Under the pieces are notes generated by a model that was given only the letters and a program-made list of their open reading frames with translations, did no database searches and was not told the origin of the DNA. The position numbers and the translations under genes were made by a program. DNA of 64,000 bases from Phlegmacium glaucopus (Eukaryota; Basidiomycota; Agaricomycetes; Agaricales; Cortinariaceae), in contig MU129998.1 in NCBI GenBank assembly GCA_015039465.1, positions 19,100 through 83,099 of the forward strand. Direction: 5' to 3'. Position 1 is the first letter of the stretch, and each line of letters begins with the position of its first letter. Positions 11,129 through 23,289 of the stretch are shown here, piece after piece.

Positions 11129-14100
11129 ATGAGAGCCTTGAATCTAAGAGTTCCCGCCCTCGACGATGAATCTTGGGAATTCCAAGTTCCTCAAGATGTC
11201 CTTTCCTTTCCTCCAACCCCCAATAAAGTTCACGGCAAAGTTATTTCATTCAGTATCGAAGCTATCACTCTGAGGATCGAACAATTTCCATCCAACCGCA
11301 TCCTAAACTCGGATGATCCCTCAAAGTTTATACTAATGTCATTCAATCGAACGTTTAGGTTCCCTGAACAACCCCCTAAAGTGACGGTGGAATACATCAT
11401 CCGCATGATGAAAAAGGGTTTCTTTCTGAACGGCGTTCAATACCGGTTCTACCATCACAGCAACAGTCAACTGGTATCTCTTTCTAACTATTTCTCGACT
11501 CATACTAAATTTTCATTAAGAGGGGACGATCTTGCTTTCTAAGAGAGGCCAGGTCAGATGCAGAGCTAGACGCTCGAATCTACCGATATGGAGACTTTGA
11601 AAAGATCATGAATGTCGCAAAACGTGAGTTCTTTCTCGAACCTCCTTACAGATAGATCATACATTAAAATACTGTTTAGGCGCAAAACGAATCGGGCTCC
11701 TCTTTTCCTCTGCCCAGATCGACTATCACCTTGATCCAGTATGGATCGATGATATACCCGACATCAAGCTTGGCGATGAAGTTTTCTCAGACGGATGTGG
11801 ATTGATTTCCAAAAGGCTGTCCATTCAATTGAGCCGAGCGAAGAAGATCGTCTTCAGAGGAATTAGGTATACCCCAGTTGTCTTTCAGATCAGGTAAAGC
11901 GAACTACTAGTCTACTATTTGATCAATTCTCATATTGTTATTAGATACCTCGGTTATAAGGGTGTCCTGATGTTACACCCAGAACTTGACAAAACGACTC
12001 GAAAACTCGCTCAGTTTAGGAAAAGTATGAAGAAATTCAATGCAACCATCGATAATACCTTCTCCGTCGTCGGTCATTCAAGGCCTTACTCGTTTGGGAG
12101 ACTGAACAACGATATCATTGTGCTTCTATCCAGTCTTGGCGTCTCAAACGAAAGGCTCATCGCGAAACAAGAAGAATATTTCCAATGGATTGGTGACGCA
12201 TCGAAAGATCCTACGAAAGCTGTCGACTTTTTATCCTGCCTAGACAATTACCCTTTAGCCGAAAAGGTCCTCTTAAATGGCTTAGATGATCCAGGTGTCA
12301 TGAGAGAAATTCGTCGCCTACAATCTTCGGAGGTCTCCAGAGCACGAGATGAGAAGACAAAAAAATACAAATCGCGCATGATGATCCACAAATCTCGTCG
12401 GCTTTTCGGCGTTTGCGATCCATTCCAGGTTTTAAAGGAGGGACAGGTACATATTCGTATCACTGCTTCTCGAAAGGGGCCTGCAACGCCTATCCATGGC
12501 GATGTCATCATCATTCGGAATCCCTGCCTCCATCCTGGTAAGAGAAACAACTAAATTCTGAAGTCGATATATGAGTTGTTGACTATAGTATAGGCGACTG
12601 TTTGAAATTACGTGCAGTCGATCATCCTAAGCTCTCTCATTTGGTAGATTGTCTCGTCTTTGCGAGCGTGGCGCGGCCAGGTCACAAGGCGGCCCCCTCT
12701 ATGAGCAGTGGCGGAGACCTTGATGGTAATATCGCATTTTACACGACTTGAAGTATGGTTAATATCCCTTCAAAGGCGATGAATTCTTCGTATGCTGGGA
12801 TAAAGACATCATTCCTAGCCATGTTTTAGAGGTGACTTTCGTATTCTTTTGCCGAATATCTCACTCAAAAGCTTCGGATCGATAGTCCTACGATTATCCC
12901 GGTAATAGAGAGTTTAACAAGCCTAAGGTTACACGAGACGACCTTGTCCAACATTTTGCATCCTATAGCGGGTAATATTTCTATGTCTTGATCTACCACT
13001 TTTCATTCACGTCGCCGACTCTTTTAGTGCTGGCGTAGCACGAGTTTCTGTGCTTCACGCGAAGTGGGCACGTAGTAGCCCTGAAGGTGCTCTTTCTGTT
13101 CAATGTCAAGAATTGAATGCTCTACACTCTCAATGTGTCGATGGAGCCAACATCAAAATCCCTGATAAGCTAGCGGCACCACCAGAACAAAAAGAGCCTT
13201 TTATTCTTGATCTATTGGAACAAGCCTGCGACGAATTTTCGACTCGTTTCGCTGAATCAGCATCTCGCCGAACGGAAATCTTAACTATAGATCAACTGGA
13301 GGGGGAAAGACTTCTAAGTCAACTCTTGAAGAGTAGTCAAAGTGCTTTATCGGAATATGAGCTCTTCAACCTGGCTTACCGTTTGGCAACCAAATATTCC
13401 ATTGATATTCGTTCATATCTGGCACAAATCGACATGTCTGCTCTGACTGCAGCCGAGAAACACACGATTACCGCCACTCTATCCCTCTCTGCAGTGGATT
13501 ATCCATATATCTGGAATTCGTTGGTACGATCTGATATTCTCACACCTAGAGACCTCTATCAAAGGAATCTAAATCATCCGTTTGCTCTGCATCGACTGTA
13601 TTCTTCTCGCATCAACGGATTAGCTACTTTCTTTCAATTCCTGAGAATGGCTACTCAAGATTATACGAGGAAATTGCTGATCTTGCAGGTGTGTTCAGAG
13701 TTCGATTCTGGGTAAATCTTCCTGTCTCAACGTACATTTCAGACGGATCCTAGGTTTGCAGTTGGTGTTTTCATGCGAGGTGACATACCCTGGGACGAAG
13801 ATCCAGAGGTCAATGAGAACGTCGTAGTTTGTTCGTTCATGCCCAAAACATCCTCGATGGCTACTCTTCGACCATGCACGACAGGTTACAGGCTTTATTG
13901 TGGCGATGCTAGGCTTCAACTGTATAATAAACAGATACAAGACACCTTCATCTTCATAAAGCGACCACCTTCTAATTCCGGATTCGAATTATCGACTAGT
14001 ATCGCATTGCAAAAAATAACAGCTAAAGTACAAATGGTGACGATCTCTTTCATACTCAAGACGCGATTATCCCTAACAATTGTGATATCGAATCCATAAT

Positions 14101-17024
14101 AGCAACTTGGTCGGGTTCTGGGAACTCCAGTGACTGCAGCCGAATTGCATGTTGTGTCCAATCGTGACCGCGTTGCACATCAATTATTTGATCTATGGTT
14201 CGAACAGTATGTCCTTTTTTCATGGGATTTAGATGATCTCGTCTCACCGGAAACTAGCGTTCCAACGGAAGAGCACATTCGACGGTTCCAACGCAAACCC
14301 GTTCCTTATCGTCTTAATGACATTCAAGATGTTGACTGGCGCAAGCACTCGGATCCTTGGATGGAGGGTGCATTCTATCGCTACCCCGGTCAAACAATCA
14401 AGTTAATACAGCAAAAACATACCGCGGAGACGATGCAACAGTATCTCTCGGAAAGAACCATGCCGGAAATTGACCAAATTATGGCTTTTGCTATACAATA
14501 TCACGCAGAGGACGAGATTTTCCTCATCTTCGCTCATGTCATTAGTCAGCAACCGCTTTCGCAGGAATTTGCAACGACCTGGACTGAGCGATACCCCCCG
14601 TTGACATTTGCTCTCCTGAAAAGCTATCCGCCTGATGAAGAAGCTCAAGCTCATCCCGATATCGCGTCTCTCATACACCACATTGCACGCAATATCATCC
14701 GATCTGCCAACGACACCCGCATTGCTGCTCTAGTTGCATTAGAAAAGCTGGCGAAGTCTATTGGAACGATGGAACTTGATCAATATATTGATATCCTCAT
14801 GTTAACCGCTCTATCGGTGCGCTCTAAACAACTTGTCCAGGAAGTTCTACTGGTGCTGAACGATTGTCGGTTACAACACTCGCCCAAGTCAGCAGCAGCA
14901 ACTTACGGGCACAAGCACGCACTAGGCGTCGTTTTCGATCGAGCCGAAGAGGCTGCCGATGAATGTCCTTGCAACGATGATGGTCGACCCCGGAAAAAGC
15001 AGGGGGCACCACCGTCCCATGCGAAACTTACCCCTGGCCCTGATTATCTGGAAAATGGACAAGTCGTTGCGACTATTCGAATTGACGCAAAAACCAACAT
15101 TCGGTTGCATTCCCACGTTAGACTACAGGCAGCATCAAAGGCGGAGAACCGTTGGCTTGAGGCGCCAATCATGGATGGGGTTGTTACTCAGGCATCGAAA
15201 GGCGAATTGAAAATCAATATTTTCCACCCCGGACCACCTGAGATGGAAGCAATGGATTGGAATATCTACGATGCTGGAAGTATTGGTGTGTTTTCCGATT
15301 AGCGTTCCCGAGTACATATAATTTATCTATTTCCATCCTCTCTTTCAGCTACCACCAATGCGATGATAGATGCACTGAAGCGTTTATTAACTGATCGAGA
15401 AGGCTGTTGCATGTTTTATAATGCTGTTGTTTGTGAGGAAGGGCCTTCGATTCTCGAAAATATTGAGCCACCGCCGGAATCTACCACTCCTGCACCCGAC
15501 GGGTTAAACGAAAGTCAACTAATGGCCATGAACTCATGGCGATCACCTCTCTCTTTAATCTGGGGACCTCCAGGTAAGAACATATTCATCGCTTTCTTTC
15601 CATTTGAGTTTGATGGTCGCCACTGCAAATCAGGAACAGGAAAGACCACCGTCATGGTACAAATCCTCCGCGATATTATTAAGAGCTATTCCGATAATGT
15701 GCCCAAAATTCTTATGACTGCTTCAACACACAACGGTATTTACTTGAACGCTTCTTCCCTTCAGTGAAATGATATCTTGGCTGCTTTTAGCTGTCGACAA
15801 CGTTTTGGAACGCTTTATCAAAATAAACGCGGAAGAAGGACTACTCCTTGAGGAGCAAGTTCTGCGGGTTGCTACTGACGTTGCTAAAGTCAATCAGTCC
15901 CTCCAGAATTATACAATCAATGCGCGCGTTGGTGGTGATATGAATGAGAACAACAAACTCTTTAAGCAAGCACAAGATCGCGTTGAGAAAGCTAAATTAG
16001 TCTTTACCACCTGTGCAGGTATGAGTTTAACTTCATCAGTTCAGTTGAGATCGATCGCTCAGGCGAGAAATTTTGATATTTGGTCCAACTGTAGGAGCTG
16101 GGCTGGGCATTCTAAGGAAAGTGGACTTCGAGATCGCTCTAATAGACGAAGCCTCTCAAATTACGGAGCCTTGTGCACTTATCCCTTTGGTCAAGGGAAT
16201 AACCAGAGCCGTCGTCGTAGGAGATCAGTGAGTAACTTGTATTTTATTCCAGGCTATTGGCGGTCCTAACCTATCCCAGTGTGCAACTTCGCCCAACAGT
16301 AAGGAACATGGCAAAAGCGTTGGAATACGACGTTTCTCTCCTAGAGAGACTCTACACCTCAGGATCTGATGCTAGCGGAATGGAAAAAACGATGCTGGAC
16401 GTCCAATATCGCTCGCCGCGGGAGCTTAATGAATTCCCTTCGAAGGAATTTTACGAGAATAGGCTAAAAACCAGCGATGGAAATGCGGAAGTTGCTAATT
16501 TCCTAGCGCTGTCCAAATTCCCTTGGCCAATCAGAAATGGGACCATCATTCCAACAGTCTTCGTTCAATGCGGAGACGAAGAAGACATGGGTTCTCGCTC
16601 TAAAAGCAATGAAGGACAAGTGAAGGTCGTCCACGAGCTGCTGCCTCTCTTGTCATCACAAAGCCCTGATAAACCTCAAGAACCGAAATTATCCGATATC
16701 AAAATTACTGTTCTTTCACCGTATACAAAACAAATTCAAGCGCTCCGTCACCGTTTACCATCATCGGTAACATGTTCTACGATTGATTCTTTCCAAGGTC
16801 GAGAGAGCGACATCATAATATTTTCTACCGTGCGATGTAACGTGGAAGGTGACGTTGGATTCCTCGACGATCCAAGAAGACTGAATGTGATGTGGACGCG
16901 AGCACGTTTGGCCTTGATCATAGTCGGGGACCGAAAAACGATGAGTGGAAACCAGTTGTGGAAGCGTGCCTTGGATGCTTGCACAGAGGTAGTCCTTCCA
17001 GTGGATCCGCCAGTTGACGCATAG
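11129..17024 (+). CDS. RNA-dependent RNA polymerase fused to SF1 UPF1-type helicase
   Basis: An RdRP of the eukaryotic QDE-1/RDR family makes dsRNA for RNA silencing; here it is joined to a helicase. Fifteen exons sum to 5,100 nt (1,699 aa). Exon ends are 11473, 11623, 11893, 12537, 12725, 12831, 12971, 13688, 14036, 15285, 15573, 15735, 16018, 16227 and 17024. The RdRP part has SNSQLRGRSCFLREA (near 115) and the catalytic SGGDLDGDEFFVCWD (near 460). The helicase part has GPPGTGKT (near 1297), THNAVDN (Ia), DEASQ (II, near 1424), GDHVQLRP (III), DSFQGRESD (V) and NVMWTRARLALIIVGD (VI). All main motifs are present, so both halves look active. The RdRP N-terminus is short for the family because the divergent gene begins 140 bp upstream. 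The fusion rests on a clean GTGTGT...TTTCAG intron at 15286-15348. Two separate transcripts remain possible. Confidence 0.88.
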
Positions 17025-17480
17025 GGCTCTTTTAAGCTGAAAAAAGTAATTTACCTACCAGTTCCTTGGAATTGCAATTTCATGTGTTCTGTCTTCGATA
17101 TGGTGACTGAGGCGAATGAAGTCTGTGTGGGTGGTGTAAATGAAGTTTCAAGGCTCGTTAATTTAAATGGCCAGACATACATATATCAATGACTAAGCTG
17201 CCTCACGAGTTCTACTTCCTTTGCCAAGAAAATTTCAACGATTATATTTATAAGTAAGATGTTAACTGATGCCGTCTTTACTCAACTTTACCTTACAGAT
17301 AGAAACTTATTAAAGAATATCATTGGTGCTCAAACAAAAATACCTTTCAACAGTCTGAAATCCAGTTACATTTCGCCAAATAATTCTCCAGACAGTCACT
17401 ATCTGACAGCGCTCTCAATGAGGAACTTGAAGTGTCAATGCAGCACATCGGAATATTCCTCATTTTATCAACTTATTGAA
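17025..17480. other. Downstream of RdRP-helicase, entering the SSP cassette
   Basis: No gene. From about 17200 the sequence resembles 43480-43740 (for example attggtgctcaaac), which marks the left limit of the duplicated cassette outside the inverted arms. Confidence 0.5.
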
Positions 17481-17703
17481 AACTCGTAAACGAAGTTATG
17501 TAGTTGACACCTCTTCCATTATACCTCATAGATCACTCATTTTATATATTTTATAACACCATTTGACAGATACATTCTTTCCAAATCCTCAGACACATTA
17601 TTCCCAAGATATTCTATCATGATCCAATTGTCAGTGCAACTCGTATCGGAATAACAGAATTTAATAAACTTACGTCGATATGCGGACAGTTCAGCGTACA
17701 CGA

Positions 17704-18183
17704 CTAATTATTACCGACCAAAATCGATGCGGTGCCAGGAGTCCAGCAGAAATTGTTATCGAGGCGCGTTCCGCAAGTAGAAAATTGGTTGCAACTACCG
17801 CCACATCCGCCGCGGTCGCAAAACCCAACGTTCCCGGTAGCAGACAAACACTGAGTGTCAGGTGCGTTAAGGCACTTCGGTCCCCCATTGTATACGGTAC
17901 AGTCTCCGCCGCAGACACCGTCGGTTCTTCTGTTACAGTACGTAACCATTGTGTCTAACGCATTGCGTTTGCTGATGGGTTTGCCAATGAAAGTGAGTTT
18001 TGCATCGGTATGTGCGAGCCAGTCTTTGAACTGTTCGACGGTCACGACGTTGGAGACAACCTTCTCGTATAAAGTGAGTAAGCAGCAGTGATAATGGTTT
18101 GAATGACATACCGGGGCCGGGCTCGCAGCGGCAAAGAGAGTCAAAGCACTGATGATAGTCGAGGTTAAAACAATGAATTGCAT
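17704..18183 (-). CDS. Small secreted cysteine-rich protein SSP1
   Basis: The start at 18183 places a signal peptide first (MQFIVLTSTIISALTLFAAA, cleavage likely after ASPAP). The longer open frame from 18252 would bury it and is rejected. A 51-nt intron (GTATGT...GAGAAG) follows SPAP. It happens to be in frame and open in this copy, but it contains a stop in SSP3, so it is a real intron. The mature protein starts VVSNVVTVEQFKDWLAHTD and holds ten cysteines in its last 75 residues (CGGDCTVYNGGPKC, FCDRGGCGGSCNQFSTCG), so five disulfides are likely. The product is 142 aa. I do not recognise a named family; an extracellular defence, adhesion or host-interaction role is only inference. It differs from SSP2 by one visible residue (Lys/Gln in TDAK). 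Confidence 0.85.
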   Translation of the reverse strand: MQFIVLTSTIISALTLFAAASPAPVCHSNHYHCCLLTLYEKVVSNVVTVEQFKDWLAHTDAKLTFIGKPISKRNALDTMVTYCNRRTDGVCGGDCTVYNGGPKCLNAPDTQCLSATGNVGFCDRGGCGGSCNQFSTCGTRLDNNFCWTPGTASILVGNN

Positions 18184-21100
18184 ACTTGGGAATTGGCTTG
18201 GGATAGTGACCTTTCGCTCATTCGTGTGAGCTTTTATCGTTTTTCCATCCACCTATATTGCCTTTTCGAGGAGGTAGATGTAATGGAACGGTGAACGATC
18301 GTCGTTCTGAGCCATTAACTCAGTTAATCAGGTTAGCTGGGTTATGGAGTGAATAATTGCCATTATGTAACCTCGACTGTGGCAATGCAAAACGAGTTAC
18401 TCCGGCGACGTAATGAAAAAAACGCGGTTCTTTGACGCTCATCCCGATAGAATGGCACTTGCAGGGACGCGTTTCAATATGACACCAATGATGTTATGCC
18501 GGCGTGTGAATGGTTAAAACCGAGTTAAAACGACAACCCCCGAGGTTTCTGTTGTGCTACATTTGCACAATATCTACATGAGCAAAATTATCATACTTGA
18601 AGCTTGAATTTGCACCATTAGATCCTTCTAAGCTCGACTAAAAAAATCAAACTTTGTGCAAAAATTTCCTGTAATTATTTTGGCATTGCAGAAGTGTGGT
18701 CTTTTGTGTAAACATGTGATTAATTTTCACCTCACACTTACGATGATGGAGTTGATTTTTACCTACTCGGATCCTCATTTTATATTTGCCGAGGTCTCGA
18801 ATTATCCATATTCAAACCGGATAATGGAACCGTTACTAACGTAGTACGGATAATCTGCCAGCTACGGATCTGTGACTGAGTGAGTTGCACTGCCGTTTCC
18901 TCAACCTAGCAATTCGTGTTTCTTTTCGCCATCCTTTAAGCCTTTAGGCCTGCTCCCCGTCTTAGCGATGGCGATGCCAATCTTCTACATCCAGGGACAT
19001 ATGATCGACCCCCAGACGATATGCCACATATTTCCTAGGGAAGAGCGACGAGTCAGACGAAACCTACAAATTCACCTGGCATCAACCCTTTATCCAGCAC
19101 ATTCCATAAACGGCCTACATGTCAGGTGTGGAGTGGAGCGTGAAGGTCATTTGAGCCCAGTGCTTGTCCTTACTGATGGCTATAACGAGGCGAATGTGGT
19201 ATCAAGGCCTGAGACCCTTCCTCCGCAGGCACTCCAACTCTTAACGCCTGGTATCTGACCGTCTACTAGAGATCAGGATCCAGAAGAAGAAGAGTTGAAG
19301 CGCTGAAGGATTGTTAGGGAGGTCTAGTGAGCGTTGTAACTTGCATAGTCATCCCGCGCTATGGCCTTGACGGTCTCAGATTAAGCGTTTGTTGATTCTC
19401 CTTGTGGCCTTTCAAGTTTGTCATGCGTGAGGTGGTCCATGGCTTCCCTTATTACAACCTTCCATGTATTCTTGCTCTTATACATGTCCTTTTTCACGGT
19501 CGTTGCAGTGTCATTCCTAGTCAAAAGTCCTGTTTTTGGGAGAAAATTTCGGAACTTATATCCTTTGTCTATGTAATTGTGTTGGCTAGGGTGATTTTCC
19601 AATGACTCGCTGCAATCTTCGTTCCTCTCATCCCCACATTCATCATATACGGAGGTCGTACCCGGTACGGCGTGCAGCCCTCCCAGCTCACTTATCTAAC
19701 TTGTCAAAAATAACTCTTATCACAAAAATAGATGCGTCAATGGTCAAATTGATCATGTTCTGTCATAGCATGTTGGGATCATCGGCGTCGGACTCTGGTT
19801 CACCTGGGATGACACATGTCCAACTGACCAGAAGGGGTAACAACGTCATAGGTGGGCGCCAAAGCCTTCAGACATGAAGCGGTACTTGTCTAAGGGAGTA
19901 GGTACACTGGTCAACTATTCGCCATCATACTAGTATATGTATCCCGAACATCGGTCGATGCGCATGTAGTGTGACAACTGTGGACCATCTTCAATTGTAG
20001 AGAATGACTTGAGCACATGTTGCTCCGTTCTTCTACTCGGAGGTTACTCCACACTTCTTTTAATTCCGAGAATGATCGCAATCTTTGTGACATCTTGTCC
20101 CGTCTCGTTCAAGTACGGTGTTTCGCAAGGATCAGAACTATAGAACTTATGGAAACCAAAATAACCAACTTGAATGAGTCATGACAGTTGCGACATATTT
20201 CTGCCTCATGAGGCAAACAGATCGGTAGGTATAACAGATAACTATGATATAAAAATGATTAGGCTACAATAAGAATATCAAAAGTATGCGTGTCGCACAA
20301 CTGTGCATCGCATAGCCTCCCAATATTCCAACACATACTTGCATAGAACAGTGAAACGCGAGAGTTTGATGTGAGAAGTTCTTTATCAAGCATTCTTATC
20401 AAGCGCTCCGTTTCAGCGTTCCCCCGCCCGAAAAATGAACCTCGAAGGTAATTCATTATAGATTGTTGTTACGTATCTATGTCAATTTTTACGCCGATTC
20501 CATACCCATTGGTATAAAATTTGCTTAATTACTTCGTGAACCCCTTCCATTTGTGGTTAGAACCTCATAGGATGCTAAAATAATTTCCCCATGAATAGAA
20601 CCTGTCAAAAATGCTGTGACTGGTAATGTTTGAAGAATGAAAGTTCATCGGTGACTACTTGCCCGTGATAGTAAGGTTAGCCGCAACGTTCCCATTGACC
20701 AGAGAACTGACGATATTTTTTTATGTAGCACATACCACTCAGAATGGTTGATAAGAATAACGTCCACACAGCTCAGCCAGCCGCCCTATTATCAACCAAT
20801 AGAGATACCTTCCTGTCTCGAACACGTCCTTTCAACTTTCAAGTTTCGAAATGCTGTTGGTGGTCCGATGTGCCGGTTGGAGATAATAGAAGCAATTTGT
20901 CACCTACATTAGTACATATAGGTTTGGATAAAGATCGACATATGACATGCATGACAATGTATATTACTTTTTCCAGAATAGCTTTGTGAGAAAGCGTCTC
21001 AGATGCCAGTGGAGAGTTTGTTACACATGTAACATCTGATGTTGGAATCTGTCCGATCGCAATTTGATGCAACGGTTACTACATCCCATAATTCGACTTG

Positions 21101-22809
21101 GATTGCGCGGCTGCGCCTCCCTTTGTAATGCGAAGTTGCAAGAGTAAGGGTCTGTAACGCTACATCCTACCATGAGGATAATATCTCGAAGGACATTAAT
21201 TTGACCCAAAAAAAAAGAAAGTAACGCCAGTGATAGAACTTGTCAAGGGCAGAGATGCCGAACCATTGGATCCGGCTAGACCCCCAAAAAGTGACCAAAC
21301 CAGAGCTATTTTTGGCCAGGAAGCATTGTGTTATGTTGACTCTCGTGTTCAACTCGTGTTGGCTCAGTCTCCCGTAGTTCAGAACGTGTTTTCGTCGTTG
21401 AACTCGCTTTTTCATAATGGTATTTATCATTAAGATAACATGACAAAATATCACACCACGACCTTGGTAGAAAGAATTATTAAAGATCTGAAATGCCTAA
21501 TCATTCAAGTTGTCACCTCAGCCCAGAAAATCTTAGAAATCTCAGATTTTGCTCAGAACTTAACTCTCTCAGTATTTATTGGATAGCATATTATTTACAT
21601 CTCAATGCGAGATGTTGGTAGTGTGCGGAAGATCGGGAAATATCTATCTATGATTGATACGAATGAGTACAGCTGCTCAGCGTGAATTTAGTGACCAGGC
21701 CATTCAAAGTTGGAATGCCCTGAGCCAGGTAAAACACAGAAGTGGAATAAATTTACTTCAGCAGCGGAAGATGTCATATGTATAGATTTTATAGAATCAG
21801 AGGAGGACGAGGGCGAATTATTGAAGGATTTCTTTGGTGAATTTGCATGGTGGTGGAGGTTTTTAGAAGATATTTCAGGGCTTGCAGAGTTGAGTTGGGG
21901 GCTAGACCTTGCTAGTAGATTGCGAGGTCAAACCAACAAAGGTGAGCAAGACTATTTCTGTACACTGTACTTATGCCGGAAACATAAATGTGGATCCGAC
22001 TGAGTACAAATCAGCTCCCGTTACCAAGGTAAGTAGGGTGATTATGTAGACTCAAATATGTTAATATGTCTGCGTCGCCATAGATAAGATTGGGAACTAT
22101 GAAAAATTTCTGTGAGTCGGCAAAAGTACACATACGTACTGTACTTACAGCCATTTTCATATTGATAGGCCTAAACGCCAAAAATACACTTGGTCGGAGT
22201 CGGAATTTGAAGTTGTGCTAGGAGTACAGATCAACATAAAGGACATTGAAGCGGAGATAAGAGTCTGCTCTCGGCTTGCAAGTCGACTCTAAATCTCAGA
22301 GTCCCCTTGTATGTGCATTTCTTCAGTGTTTAAGAAAATGGTTGTGGTAATAGCAATCTTTGATAGATCGACTATGAAGCCTTAGGCGCTAGATGTCTAG
22401 AGCGCAGCGCTTTAGATACACACTTTGTCTCAGCCGTCATGTCGAAACGCGTCCGGCTGCCAGTGCTATTTTTATCAAACTGTTGAGTGAGTTGAAGAAC
22501 TGCCGCTTATTTTATCATTGGTTGACTGGAGTAGTATGGGGGTAGCAACTCCTTTGCATTGCTACAGTCGATAGAGCGATATAATTATGTTGAACGGACC
22601 TAGTTGTTAGTGATCGATAACCAAATCGATTATCCAACCTGAGTAAAGTAACCCTGATTAACTGAGTTAATGGCTCGGAACGATGACCATTCAGAGAATT
22701 TCAGCGTCGTTTCACTTCATCTATTTATCTCCTCGAAAAGGCAATGTGGGTGGAAAAACGATAAAGGCTGACACGAATGAGCGGGAGGTCACTATCCCAA
22801 GCCAGCAGC
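18184..22809. other. Spacer and promoters of the SSP1/SSP2 palindrome
   Basis: Both SSP upstream regions (18184-18510 and 22430-22809) are inverted copies of each other. The rest is AT-rich with no strong gene. A 96-codon frame at 18968-19258 is listed separately. 20230-20640 and 21200-21670 show nothing recognisable. 21710-22003 is an acidic open frame (FIESEEDEGELLKDFFGEF) with no support elsewhere. Confidence 0.45.
18968..19258 (+). CDS. Possible small protein, decayed in the sister cassette
   Basis: A 96-codon frame, MAMPIFYIQGHMIDPQTICH. The matching place in cassette 2 (from 45000) reads MARRIVYIKGYILEPQKIRH and then stops after about 27 codons, with later phrases shifted or stopped. 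The start region is alike at the protein level, so both may descend from a real gene or gene fragment. There is no domain or signal peptide. It could also be chance similarity of duplicated non-coding DNA. Confidence 0.25.
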   Translation: MAMPIFYIQGHMIDPQTICHIFPREERRVRRNLQIHLASTLYPAHSINGLHVRCGVEREGHLSPVLVLTDGYNEANVVSRPETLPPQALQLLTPGI

Positions 22810-23289
22810 ATGCAATTCATTGTTTTAACCTCGACTATCATCAGTGCTTTGACTCTCTTTGCCGCTGCAAGCCCGGCCCCAGTATGTCATTCAAACCATT
22901 ATCACTGCTGCTTACTCACTTTATATGAGAAGGTTGTCTCCAACGTCGTGACCGTCGAACAGTTCAAAGACTGGCTCGCACATACCGACGCACAACTCAC
23001 TTTCATTGGCAAACCCATCAGTAAACGCAATGCGTTAGACACAATGGTTACGTACTGTAACAGAAGAACCGACGGTGTCTGCGGCGGAGACTGTACCGTA
23101 TACAATGGGGGACCGAAGTGCCTTAACGCACCTGACACTCAGTGTTTGTCTGCTACCGGGAACGTTGGGTTTTGCGACCGCGGCGGATGTGGCGGTAGTT
23201 GCAACCAATTTTCTACTTGCGGAACGCGCCTCGATAACAATTTCTGCTGGACTCCTGGCACCGCATCGATTTTGGTCGGTAATAATTAG
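22810..23289 (+). CDS. Small secreted cysteine-rich protein SSP2
   Basis: Inverted near-identical copy of SSP1: same 480-bp gene, same signal peptide, same 51-nt intron after SPAP, and the same ten cysteines in the mature part. Only TDAQ instead of TDAK was seen at the protein level. The similarity continues upstream for several hundred bases and downstream past the stop (gtttattaaattctgttatt). The upstream region carries the shared gaatgagcgggaggtcacta block found before the other copies. Likely an expressed secreted peptide; function unknown. Confidence 0.85.
   Translation: MQFIVLTSTIISALTLFAAASPAPVCHSNHYHCCLLTLYEKVVSNVVTVEQFKDWLAHTDAQLTFIGKPISKRNALDTMVTYCNRRTDGVCGGDCTVYNGGPKCLNAPDTQCLSATGNVGFCDRGGCGGSCNQFSTCGTRLDNNFCWTPGTASILVGNN

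Noticed and set aside
14209..14236. A possible tiny intron in the RdRP-helicase gene (GTATGT...TTTAG)
   Set aside because: Only about 28 nt, shorter than any intron here, and the sequence is open and plausible when read through.
17680..17958. Plus-strand 92-codon frame antisense to SSP1, also opposite SSP2, SSP3 and SSP4
   Set aside because: Conserved only because the SSP coding strand is conserved; it has no start context or signal.
18184..18252. Upstream in-frame Met for SSP1
   Set aside because: It would place 23 polar residues before the signal peptide; the other copies have no matching upstream Met at that spacing.
20744..21454. Overlapping frames in the SSP spacer
   Set aside because: The matching region of cassette 2 does not keep these frames.
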